Source: Microtetraspora glauca (GTDB lineage: Bacteria > Actinomycetota > Actinomycetes > Streptosporangiales > Streptosporangiaceae). From it: a stretch of 64,000 nt of DNA. The stretch lies in contig BBYL01000006.1 of NCBI GenBank assembly GCA_001570385.1, forward strand, positions 186,001-250,000. Direction: 5' to 3'. Both the position numbers and the translations under genes were made by a program. The notes under the pieces are model-generated. The model was given only the letters and a program-made list of their open reading frames with translations. It had not been told where the DNA came from and did no database searches. Shown here piece by piece: positions 36,201 to 42,275 of the stretch; position 1 is the first letter of the stretch, and each line of letters opens with the position of its first letter.

Positions 36201-36550
36201 GGGCGGTGTTCGGCGTCGGTGACGAGTGCGGCGAACCGCAGCGCGTCGACGTTCGGCGTGTCCAGCAGGTAGCCGGGCCGTCGTGCGATGAGGAGTTGCG
36301 GGGGCGTGCGTGGCGCCCGCCCCGGCTCTATGGCCCGGCGCAGGTTCGACACATAGACATGGAGCGAGGCCAAGGCGGTCGCGGGAGGCGTGCCTTGGTA
36401 GAGATCGTCGATCAGCGTGTCCGTGGAGACGACCGCCCCCGCGGCGATCACCAGCCGGGCGAGGACGGCTCTTTGCCGTGGACCGCCGAGGCCGACGATC
36501 GCCCCGTCGTCGTCACGTACTTCGAAGGGACCCAGGACGCGGAAATCCAT
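33236..36550 (-). CDS. Large SARP-type regulator (winged helix-BTAD-AAA ATPase-TPR, AfsR-like)
   Basis: A protein of about 1104 residues. Residues 1-95 form an OmpR-like winged helix (MDFRVLGPFEVRDDDGAI; LHVYVSNLRRAI; RRPGYLL). Residues 100-245 form the bacterial transcriptional activation domain. An AAA/NB-ARC-type ATPase follows, with Walker A GEPGIGKT near 305 and Walker B LLIIFDDLHWAD near 410, then about 550 residues of helical TPR-like repeats. SARPs activate antibiotic and RiPP pathways by binding heptamers repeated every 11 bp. ATG 36550 fits the domain start; a longer start at 36607 is possible. It sits centrally among the repeated CAAG motif sites and is my first candidate for their regulator. 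Confidence 0.9.
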   Translation of the reverse strand: MDFRVLGPFEVRDDDGAIVGLGGPRQRAVLARLVIAAGAVVSTDTLIDDLYQGTPPATALASLHVYVSNLRRAIEPGRAPRTPPQLLIARRPGYLLDTPNVDALRFAALVTDAEHRPSEQALSRLDEALGLWRGTPYGEFSGELWAVTEVNRMCELRLVAMERRAEALLDLGRPQAVINDLESQTGRHPLRERLWWLLALALYRSGRQADALATLRRARSLIVEQLGLDPGPELQTLEDDILRQAITAPPSRVTLAPAGPAAALAGVPSPPPRLGRDQQLAQMEILLHRGDVNTIAVSGEPGIGKTWLLEAFSERCSELGRLALWGGCQEIEGALPLWPWIQVLRSLSQVHPPLDRQALTGLLNEEAPTGSAVGAKMHRHRAIADWLVATARVQSLLIIFDDLHWADLATLELLGDVMALIKDSRECVPLTVVMAFRDSGDPSAIECVLGRLARYELLRLRLAGLDAGTVQALAATMGSHLDEQTAHRLTRRTGGNPFFVRETLRMLAHGHPLDTLPDAVASLILQRLTAVGPQVADVLKVAAVIGRDFDPDVVAQICQADAYDLLDQAVKAGLILSAANRMAFAHDLVRETLIREIPPLRKATIHRAAMNALATRPAVDLAVIAHHAIEAGPAAYAEAVHWARAMAEQATLRLAYEEAAMWWAHAVKAHGASAGDPADHVELLLRQAKALLEAGDALGARKVRAQAIRIADRAGDQGGPRLIARALTALDAPSIWNLRNPYQEVELQLLHRFELALRALPDDDSPERARLLAGLAQELYDGTNDPRCDIYSMEAVGMARRLDDPQLLMRIINARYLSLPSSIYVEQSMEIAEEIGELARRTQTPEFELLSEMMLTYRRMELVDLLGADEAAARCDRILNQMPLPWPRFQHTVWRAGRLAISGRFDDAEAMYADAERQAEHIGMWYAGSIVTLGRLLLHYQRGTIADAGPLVDALAGVHPSTDQLLQVLMLCAQDRLDEAQKLAAKGWLPPPLDWAWLTVTCLQGAAQAAVGDIEACEATYAVLAPYSGRISVGAAIAFLGPVDWYLALLASAMGDEAAAVRHLLTLAQLAGRAGLSMWRNRVMAVAGLKISPVRWDASVAKAG

Positions 36551-37024
36551 GCCCTCACCTTGTCGGCCAGTTGATACGGCGGCTGCTTCGGGATCCTTTT
36601 CGTGCATGAAATAGCCCTTATCGGGTCTTCTGCAACATTTGTCATAGATCTGTGACAGAGAGGGCATCTCCTATAGACAGACGCGGCAACGGATGTAGCT
36701 CGTGCCGTGCTGCTATTCACGACAAATAGGAGCATGTAGGGAGATAGTCCTCTGCCGTATCTCGCCGAGGCTTCGGGCTTCTCGGCCATGACAGGCGGCG
36801 CCGGGCGGGACGTCGACCTGGCTATGCCATGTGAGCTCCTCCCCAGGTGAATCAGACAGGGGAGACAGTCTCGTCTGGCCGGCTTGGAGATGGGTTGTGA
36901 ACGCCTGCCGGTGATGGTGGGGCGGCGAGGGGTCTGCAGGTCCGGTGGGCAGGCATCCGGCGACGGCCCCTCGCCGTTGCCGCGTAGCCGGCTCCACCGG
37001 ATCCGGTAGGTCGCGTTCGGACGG
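36551..37024. other. Intergenic region upstream of the SARP gene
   Basis: No convincing gene. It contains an inverted repeat at 36640-36657 (TGTCA-N8-TGACA) about 90 bp before the SARP start, and AT-rich DNA between 36610 and 36730 that should hold its promoter. Confidence 0.5.
36640..36657. promoter_or_regulatory. Inverted repeat upstream of the SARP gene
   Basis: TGTCATAGATCTGTGACA, arms TGTCA/TGACA with 8 bp between. Candidate operator. Confidence 0.4.
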
Positions 37025-37426
37025 TCAGGTCAGCAGCAGGACGCGAATGGCTACAGAAGCACCGCAGAGGGCGGCGTACAGGCCGATCTCGACGGTCTCC
37101 GTCCACGGCTGGGTACGGCGCACCGCGCCGTCCACGTGGATGAGCGTCTGGAGCCCGCACGCGACCGCGATGAGGTCGAAAACGATCACGTGGTGCTCGG
37201 GATCGGACGCAGCGGCGAGCGCGGCCCAGGTGACGGCTACCGCGACGCCGCCAAGGCAGCGCCCGAAGTACACGGTGAGGTCCGTGGGGCTCGAGGCGAC
37301 CTCCCACCGGAACCAGCGCGCCCACCGCAGCGGCGCTAGCAGGAGCGGAAGAGCGTAGACGATGAGAAAGCCGGCCCCTGAGACGATCAGGAACCAGCTG
37401 GCGAGGGGGAAGCGCGGATCAATCAT
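37025..37426 (-). CDS. Hypothetical four-helix membrane protein
   Basis: A 133-residue protein with four predicted membrane helices: SWFLIVSGAGFLIVYALPLL, CLGGVAVAVTWAALAA, HHVIVFDLIAVACGLQTLIH and a C-terminal IGLYAALCGASVAIRVLLL. ATG 37426 has AAGGAG seven bases upstream; the longer open frame starts without a site. It is alone between the SARP gene and the TPR gene on the same strand. No family recognised. Confidence 0.75.
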   Translation of the reverse strand: MIDPRFPLASWFLIVSGAGFLIVYALPLLLAPLRWARWFRWEVASSPTDLTVYFGRCLGGVAVAVTWAALAAASDPEHHVIVFDLIAVACGLQTLIHVDGAVRRTQPWTETVEIGLYAALCGASVAIRVLLLT

Positions 37427-37635
37427 CAACTGCTCCTTGAGAATCAGGGCATCCTCGCAGGCGGGCGAGATGCCGAGTGCGGGTGTATCGAGAAGGTCCC
37501 TTCCGGGCAGCGCCGAGGGGAGCCCGCCGGCGCGGCTCTCGGCACTGAGCGCGGCATCGACACCGAGCTGCCGGAGCACGATCGCTGACGGCGACGATGG
37601 ATCCCGCGGGGGAGAGAAACGGCAGGGGCGTGGCG

Positions 37636-38670
37636 TTACCGCCCTCGCATCGACTGCCGGCAGTTCTCCAGATTGCGCAGGCAGGCCTGCCGGACCGGCT
37701 GTTCCTGCTCGACCTCCCTGCCCAGCAGGGTGATCGCACGCTCGAAGGCGGGCACGGCGGCCTCGGGCCGGCCGCGCTTCCAGAGGGTCATCGCGAGGTT
37801 GTTGAGCGCGACGGCGAGTTCCGGATGAGCCGGGCCCAGCAGCCGTTCCTTGATGGACAGGACCTGGCGGTAGCCCTTCTCGGCCGCTTCGAGGTGGTCT
37901 TTCGAATAGTGGATCGCGGCGAGGTTGTTCAGGCAGGAGGCGACTTCGTAGTCTTCCGGGCCCAGTCGCGTCTCGAATACGGTGAGCGCCTCCACCAGCA
38001 GGCGCTCCGCCTCGTCGAGGTCGCCGAGCGCGTGGACGATCGCGGCGAGGGCGGCCTTGTCGGCGGCCAGCTCCGGATCCGCCGGATCACAAGTCCGCTG
38101 CCGGATCTCCACCGAGCGGCGGGCGAAGGGCTCTCCCCGCGCGTGTGTCCCCCGTGCGTGGTTCAGGCCGCCGAGATTGTGGTAGAGGGTGGCCGTGAAA
38201 GGGTGGTCGTCGCCGAGCTCGGCTTCGACGATCGCGAGGGCCCGGTGGTAGAAGGACTCGGACTCCTCGAACCGTCCCGTGTACTTGTGGAGCACACCCA
38301 GGCTGTTGCAGATGCGTGCGACCGCGAGGGAGGCGGGTCCCGATGCCTGCTCGGCAAGGCGGAGCGCGCCCCGCAGCACCTCGTCCGACCGGCGGTAGCT
38401 CCCCCTGACGCGAAGCAGCCCGGCGAGAGCGTCCAGCGCGCGTAGCCGGACATCCTGCGGTGTTCCGGTAGCGCGGGTGAGCTGGACGGCTCGCTCCAGC
38501 GCCCGTTCGGCCTCGTCGAAGCGTCCGCGTCGCCGCCACGCCTCCGCCGCCGACAGCAAAGCGGCGGGCGTGTCGCCATGCGGCTCGGTTTCGCGTACGG
38601 CGGGATCTGTGTCGCCGGGACGCGGGCCGGCGCTCGGCGCAGTCCTGTCTTCTGGGGTGTCAATGGCCAT
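37636..38670 (-). CDS. Tetratricopeptide-repeat protein of the lanthipeptide-type operon
   Basis: A 344-residue protein made of about six TPR units (for example AWRRRGRFDEAERALERAVQ, NSLGVLHKYTGRFEESESFY, LNNLAAIHYSKDHLEAAEKG, LNNLAMTLWKRGRPEAAVPA). It has no enzyme domain. Its start overlaps the MFS stop by 11 bp, so it is last in the operon lanL-peptidase-peptide-MFS-TPR. TPR proteins of this kind usually act as scaffolds or as regulatory peptide receptors; a role in sensing the peptide product is an inference. Confidence 0.85.
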   Translation of the reverse strand: MAIDTPEDRTAPSAGPRPGDTDPAVRETEPHGDTPAALLSAAEAWRRRGRFDEAERALERAVQLTRATGTPQDVRLRALDALAGLLRVRGSYRRSDEVLRGALRLAEQASGPASLAVARICNSLGVLHKYTGRFEESESFYHRALAIVEAELGDDHPFTATLYHNLGGLNHARGTHARGEPFARRSVEIRQRTCDPADPELAADKAALAAIVHALGDLDEAERLLVEALTVFETRLGPEDYEVASCLNNLAAIHYSKDHLEAAEKGYRQVLSIKERLLGPAHPELAVALNNLAMTLWKRGRPEAAVPAFERAITLLGREVEQEQPVRQACLRNLENCRQSMRGR

Positions 38671-40030
38671 CGCGTGTGGGTTCCGTATGGATGTCGCGGT
38701 CGCCGGCCGGGCCGGCGTCGACGAGGTTCACTGAGGGGGCGAGGAGGCGGTCGAGCCTGGCCGCCTGCAGGGCCACGAGGCCGAGTGCCAGGGCCAGGCC
38801 CAGGAAGAGTACGGATCCGTGCCCGGAGCCGAGCGCCGCGCCGGCCATCGCCGGCCCGATGATGTAGCCCAGATTCTGCGCGAAGGTGTAGGCCCCGTTG
38901 TATCTGCCACGGCTGGCATCGGACGCCAGATCGTTCACGATGGCGGGAACGCTTGGGGCCATGAGCGTCTCACCGATGGCGAACAGGACCATCGCGACCA
39001 TGAACGCCGCGACGGCGGCCGGGCCGCCTCCGAGCTGCGCGGCGCCCGCCACGACGAGCCAGGCGCCGGCCATGAGCGCGGCCGACGAAGCGAACGCGAG
39101 GCCACGGCGACGCCTGGTCACCAGGCGCAGGACGAAGAGTTGAGCGGCAACGACCGTGCAGGTGTTGGCGAGGAAGGTCAGCTGCAACGCGGCGGCGCCG
39201 AGACCGCCCGTCTGCACGGAGAAGATCGGGTAGGCGCTGTAGTACTGCCCGTACCCGCAGGTGAAGACCACGGCGACGGACACGCAGATCCGCAGCAACA
39301 GCCGGTCGGCGAGTATCTCGCGGTATCCGCCGCGAACACGAGGGCCGCGGACGCGGCACCCGGGGACGCGGGGTCCGGCGACGCGGGGTCCGGCGACGCG
39401 GGGTCCGGCGACGCGGGGTCCAGGGACGCGGGGTCCGGGGACGGCGTGACCGCGACGTGGTGCTCGGGCGACCAGCACGGCGAACGTGAGGAAGCTGGCC
39501 GCGTCGATCACGTAGATCGTGACGAAGGTCCGCGGTGACGAGAAGTCCACCAAGAACGCGGCGAGCAGGCTGCCTGTGCTGAGCCCGACGTTGAGCAGGG
39601 CGTGCCGTACCGCGAACACCTGTGGGCGCTGGGCCGGACGGACCAAGGTGCTCAACAGCGCCTGGAACGCCGGCTCGGTGACCGCGGTCCCGAATCCGTA
39701 GACCGCGGCCCAGAGCGCGGCCTGCCACGCGCTCCGTATGCCGATCAATCCGGCGGTACCGGCCGCGGCGAGGACAAGGCCCGCCGCGGCCGGCCGTCGT
39801 GGACCGAGACGATCGGCGAGCAGCCCGCCGAGGGGGGTTCCGACGAGTCCGGCGATCGCGATCGCCGAGAGGACGAGCCCGGCCGGCCCGAGTTCGATTC
39901 CCCGCACGTCGTGCAAGTAGACGAGGAGGAAGGGGAGAGTGAGACCGGCTCCGGCCGCGGACACGGCGTCGCCGCAGAGGGCGAGCCACGCGCGCCCGGG
40001 AAGGCGTGGAACCAACTCCTGAGACGGCAT
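38660..40030 (-). CDS. MFS transporter with a tandem-repeat cytoplasmic loop
   Basis: A 456-residue major facilitator with 12 predicted helices and motif A-like GGLLADRLGPRRP. The central cytoplasmic loop (about residues 197-230) is replaced by repeats of VAGPR/VPGPR, encoded by a 15-bp minisatellite at 39355-39440. ATG 40030 has GGAG four bases upstream. It follows the repeat-peptide gene by 103 bp and overlaps the TPR gene, so it is the obvious exporter candidate for the operon's peptide product. Confidence 0.86.
   Translation of the reverse strand: MPSQELVPRLPGRAWLALCGDAVSAAGAGLTLPFLLVYLHDVRGIELGPAGLVLSAIAIAGLVGTPLGGLLADRLGPRRPAAAGLVLAAAGTAGLIGIRSAWQAALWAAVYGFGTAVTEPAFQALLSTLVRPAQRPQVFAVRHALLNVGLSTGSLLAAFLVDFSSPRTFVTIYVIDAASFLTFAVLVARAPRRGHAVPGPRVPGPRVAGPRVAGPRVAGPRVPGCRVRGPRVRGGYREILADRLLLRICVSVAVVFTCGYGQYYSAYPIFSVQTGGLGAAALQLTFLANTCTVVAAQLFVLRLVTRRRRGLAFASSAALMAGAWLVVAGAAQLGGGPAAVAAFMVAMVLFAIGETLMAPSVPAIVNDLASDASRGRYNGAYTFAQNLGYIIGPAMAGAALGSGHGSVLFLGLALALGLVALQAARLDRLLAPSVNLVDAGPAGDRDIHTEPTRDGH
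39355..39440. repeat. 15-bp tandem repeat inside the MFS gene
   Basis: Five to six copies of GACGCGGGGTCCGGC with small changes. All are multiples of three and keep the reading frame. Confidence 0.9.
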
Positions 40031-40132
40031 CCGCTCCGCCCGTCCTTCCGTCCGTCAACAGGAGCGTTGCGGAACTCCCGATGGGTCAGGCTGCTTCCGG
40101 TCCGGTTACTCGCCGGAACTCGTCGGATCGGT

Positions 40133-40243
40133 TCAGGCCAGAACGGTCTCGTTGTGGTTGGTGGACAGGCCGGGCTCGAGGACGGTCTCGTTGTGGTTCG
40201 TGGACAGGCCGGGCTCGATAACGGTCTCGTCGTGGAGAGACAT
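40133..40243 (-). CDS. Cys-free tandem-repeat peptide, candidate precursor of the LanL operon
   Basis: A 36-residue peptide too short for usual gene finders. After MSL it consists of HDETVIEPGLSTN, HNETVLEPGLSTN and a final HNETVLA: a 13-residue unit repeated (39 bp in DNA). AAAGGAG lies five bases before ATG 40243. Upstream are a -10-like GATAAC and two motif copies. It contains Ser and Thr but no Cys, so lanthionine rings cannot form within it. Each unit has one Pro; the S9 prolyl-oligopeptidase-like neighbour could cut after EP and release 13-residue pieces. The repeat and the strong ribosome site argue for a real gene. Confidence 0.75.
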   Translation of the reverse strand: MSLHDETVIEPGLSTNHNETVLEPGLSTNHNETVLA

Positions 40244-40291
40244 CGGGACTCCTTTGGAATCGAAGGACTCGGCCCGACGGCTGATCGGACC

Positions 40292-40311
40292 GTTATCTTG
40301 ATGGTGACAAG
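40292..40311 (-). promoter_or_regulatory. -10 element and CTTG-N7-CAAG site before the repeat-peptide gene
   Basis: CTTG (40297-40300) and CAAG (40308-40311) are separated by 7 bp, within the inverted repeat ATCTTG-N7-CAAGAT. Its left end merges with a leftward GATAAC -10 (40297-40292). No -35 consensus is present, as expected for an activator-dependent promoter. Confidence 0.55.
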
Positions 40312-40316
40312 ATTGA

Positions 40317-40331
40317 CTTGCGACTCACTAG
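40317..40331 (-). promoter_or_regulatory. Second CTWG-N7-CAAG motif before the repeat-peptide gene
   Basis: Leftward CTAGTGAGTCGCAAG, exactly 20 bp from the other copy at 40297-40311, so both lie on the same face of the helix. It is part of the repeat shared with 22042. Confidence 0.5.
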
Positions 40332-40375
40332 TGGATGCTTAAGGAGGAGACGGGGTCCGTCTGTCGTCGGCCGGT

Positions 40376-42256
40376 CTATCCGCCCTGTATGGCGGAGGGC
40401 GACGTGGCGCGGAGGAAGGCGATGAGACGTTCGAGGACGAGGTGACCCTCCTGCCCGGTCAGCGGGTCGTGCCCCGCGCCCGGGACCTCCACGTACGTGA
40501 GATCGATACGGGGATGACCGGCCGCCGTCAGCCGGTCGCACAGCCGTCGCGAGTGATCGACAGGGATGATCGAGTCCTGGTCGCCGTGGATGAGGAGGAG
40601 CGGCATTCGGATGCGGCCGGCCAGCCGGAGCAGGTCCCGGGGACCGAGGTCGTCGCCGGTGATCTCCTCGCGGCCCTGCAGTCGGTCGAGCATGGCCCGC
40701 ACGGGAGCCGGCCCGTCCTCGTACAACTCGCGCCCGGACAGGAACGGCGCGACGGCGGCGGCGCGGTCCCACAGGTTCGGCTCGGCGGCGGCCGCCAGGA
40801 GGGACAGGTAGGCGCCGTAGCTCGCGCCGTACAGCATGGGCCGGGAGTGGCCGGGCCCTCGCAGCGCGGTCAGGATCCGCCCCAGGCGGAGGATGTCGGC
40901 GAGATCGGGCCCGCCCCAGGCGCCGATGATCGCGTCGCGGTGAGCGGCACCGTATCCGGTGCTGCCGCGCTGGTTGGGGGCGACCACGGCGACATCCTCG
41001 GCGGCCAGGCGCTGGAACAGCGGCTCGTAGGTGAGCTGCCAGGCGGCCTGGGGCCCTCCGTGCAGGGCGAGGACCACGCGCGCCGCGTGGGCGGGCTCGC
41101 CATAGACGACCGCCTCGATGGGGCCGTCCGGACCGTCGAAGAGGCGTGCTCCGGCAGGCGTCCACGGAGAGGGGGCGTCGTCCGCCACGAAATGTCCTCT
41201 GAGGGGAGCGGGCACCGTCACCACCCGGGGCGGACGGTCGGGAGCCGAGTGGACCAGCCGCAGCCCATCCTCGCTCCAGCGGGCCGCGGGCACCACGATC
41301 CCGGCCGCCGGCCCGATTTCCTGGACGCCGTCCTCCGCCAGGTCGTACAGCAAAACGACGGAGCGGACACCTCGGGTGACCGACAGCGCGAGATGTCTTC
41401 CCGCCGGGTCGAGGGCGAGCGGAGTGACCGCTTCCTCAATCATGTTGAGGCCCTCGGGAAAGGCGGTCGGCCCGTCGTCGTCCCGCCGGCGGATTCCCAG
41501 CTGGCAGACGCCTCCGCTCTCGCGGGCCGTCAGCAGTATCCCGCCGCGCGGAGCGGCGAGCAGGAGATGCTCCTCCTCCGGCAGGCCGGACAGTGGGGAG
41601 ACGGTGCCACGGGACAGGTCCAGCACCACAGTGCGGGTCCCCTGCCCGTACGGCGTGGCCAGAGCGAGCAGGTGCCCCCTCTCGTCGATCCGCACGCCTC
41701 CCGCCAGAGGGAACGGCACGTCGGCGACCCGTTCGGGGGGCTCGGCCACGCCGGACAGCCGCCAGGCGGCCGTGCCGCCCGCCGGGGTCGTGTGGAAGGC
41801 CAGAGCGGCGGTTCCCGAGGTCTCACCGGCCACCAGCCTGAGGCCGCCACCCCGAAGGGCGGCCAGCTCGTGGACCTGCGCGGCGGAGCCCACCGCGCCG
41901 GGGACGACGAGGAGGAGCCGGTGGATCCCTCCGCTCTCGGCCCGGCTGAGCAGGATGTTCCCGTCGTCGGATGGCACCGCGGTGCTCCAGGGGCCGTCTC
42001 CGTCCCACGGGCACAGCACGTGGGACACAGGGCGCGCTCCGGTGAGATCCCACAGCTCCGGCGCGAGGGGACGGCGGTCGCCGGCCGTGAGGCACGCGGC
42101 GTAACGCCCTTTGCCGGAGAACCGGAAGTTGATCCGCCGGAGCTCCGGAGGGTGCGTGGCCCTCCTGCCGGCGACCGGGCCCGTCTCCGTGCTCGTCGTC
42201 TCCGTGCTCGTCGTCTCCGTGCTCGTCGTCTCCGTGCTCGTCGTCTCGGTGCTCAT
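40376..42256 (-). CDS. S9-family peptidase (prolyl oligopeptidase/acylaminoacyl peptidase type)
   Basis: A 626-residue cytosolic peptidase. The N-terminus is a STETT repeat (about residues 2-25), then a seven-blade propeller-like region to about 370. The alpha/beta hydrolase domain has the nucleophile Ser in YGASYGAYLSLL, Asp in LIHGDQDSIIPV and His in PGAGHDPLTG. S9 peptidases remove leaders in some class III lanthipeptide systems (FlaP-type). It is coupled to the lanL stop through a seven-codon mini-ORF. Both candidate peptides nearby contain Pro, fitting a Pro-directed enzyme. Confidence 0.88.
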   Translation of the reverse strand: MSTETTSTETTSTETTSTETTSTETGPVAGRRATHPPELRRINFRFSGKGRYAACLTAGDRRPLAPELWDLTGARPVSHVLCPWDGDGPWSTAVPSDDGNILLSRAESGGIHRLLLVVPGAVGSAAQVHELAALRGGGLRLVAGETSGTAALAFHTTPAGGTAAWRLSGVAEPPERVADVPFPLAGGVRIDERGHLLALATPYGQGTRTVVLDLSRGTVSPLSGLPEEEHLLLAAPRGGILLTARESGGVCQLGIRRRDDDGPTAFPEGLNMIEEAVTPLALDPAGRHLALSVTRGVRSVVLLYDLAEDGVQEIGPAAGIVVPAARWSEDGLRLVHSAPDRPPRVVTVPAPLRGHFVADDAPSPWTPAGARLFDGPDGPIEAVVYGEPAHAARVVLALHGGPQAAWQLTYEPLFQRLAAEDVAVVAPNQRGSTGYGAAHRDAIIGAWGGPDLADILRLGRILTALRGPGHSRPMLYGASYGAYLSLLAAAAEPNLWDRAAAVAPFLSGRELYEDGPAPVRAMLDRLQGREEITGDDLGPRDLLRLAGRIRMPLLLIHGDQDSIIPVDHSRRLCDRLTAAGHPRIDLTYVEVPGAGHDPLTGQEGHLVLERLIAFLRATSPSAIQGG

Positions 42257-42275
42257 GGCGTCTCGGTGCTCATGG
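42180..42275. repeat. Tandem repeats at the lanL/peptidase junction
   Basis: About four copies of a 15-bp unit (CGTCGTCTCCGTGCT) encode the STETT repeat, and a 17-bp duplication that includes ATGAGCACCGAGACGCC spans the start codon. Confidence 0.85.
42253..42273 (-). CDS. Six-residue coupling mini-ORF between lanL and the S9 peptidase
   Basis: ATG-AGC-ACC-GAG-ACG-CCA-TGA encodes MSTETP. Its ATG overlaps the lanL TGA and its TGA overlaps the peptidase ATG. It arose by duplication of the peptidase start and would hand ribosomes from one gene to the next. Confidence 0.5.
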   Translation of the reverse strand: MSTETP

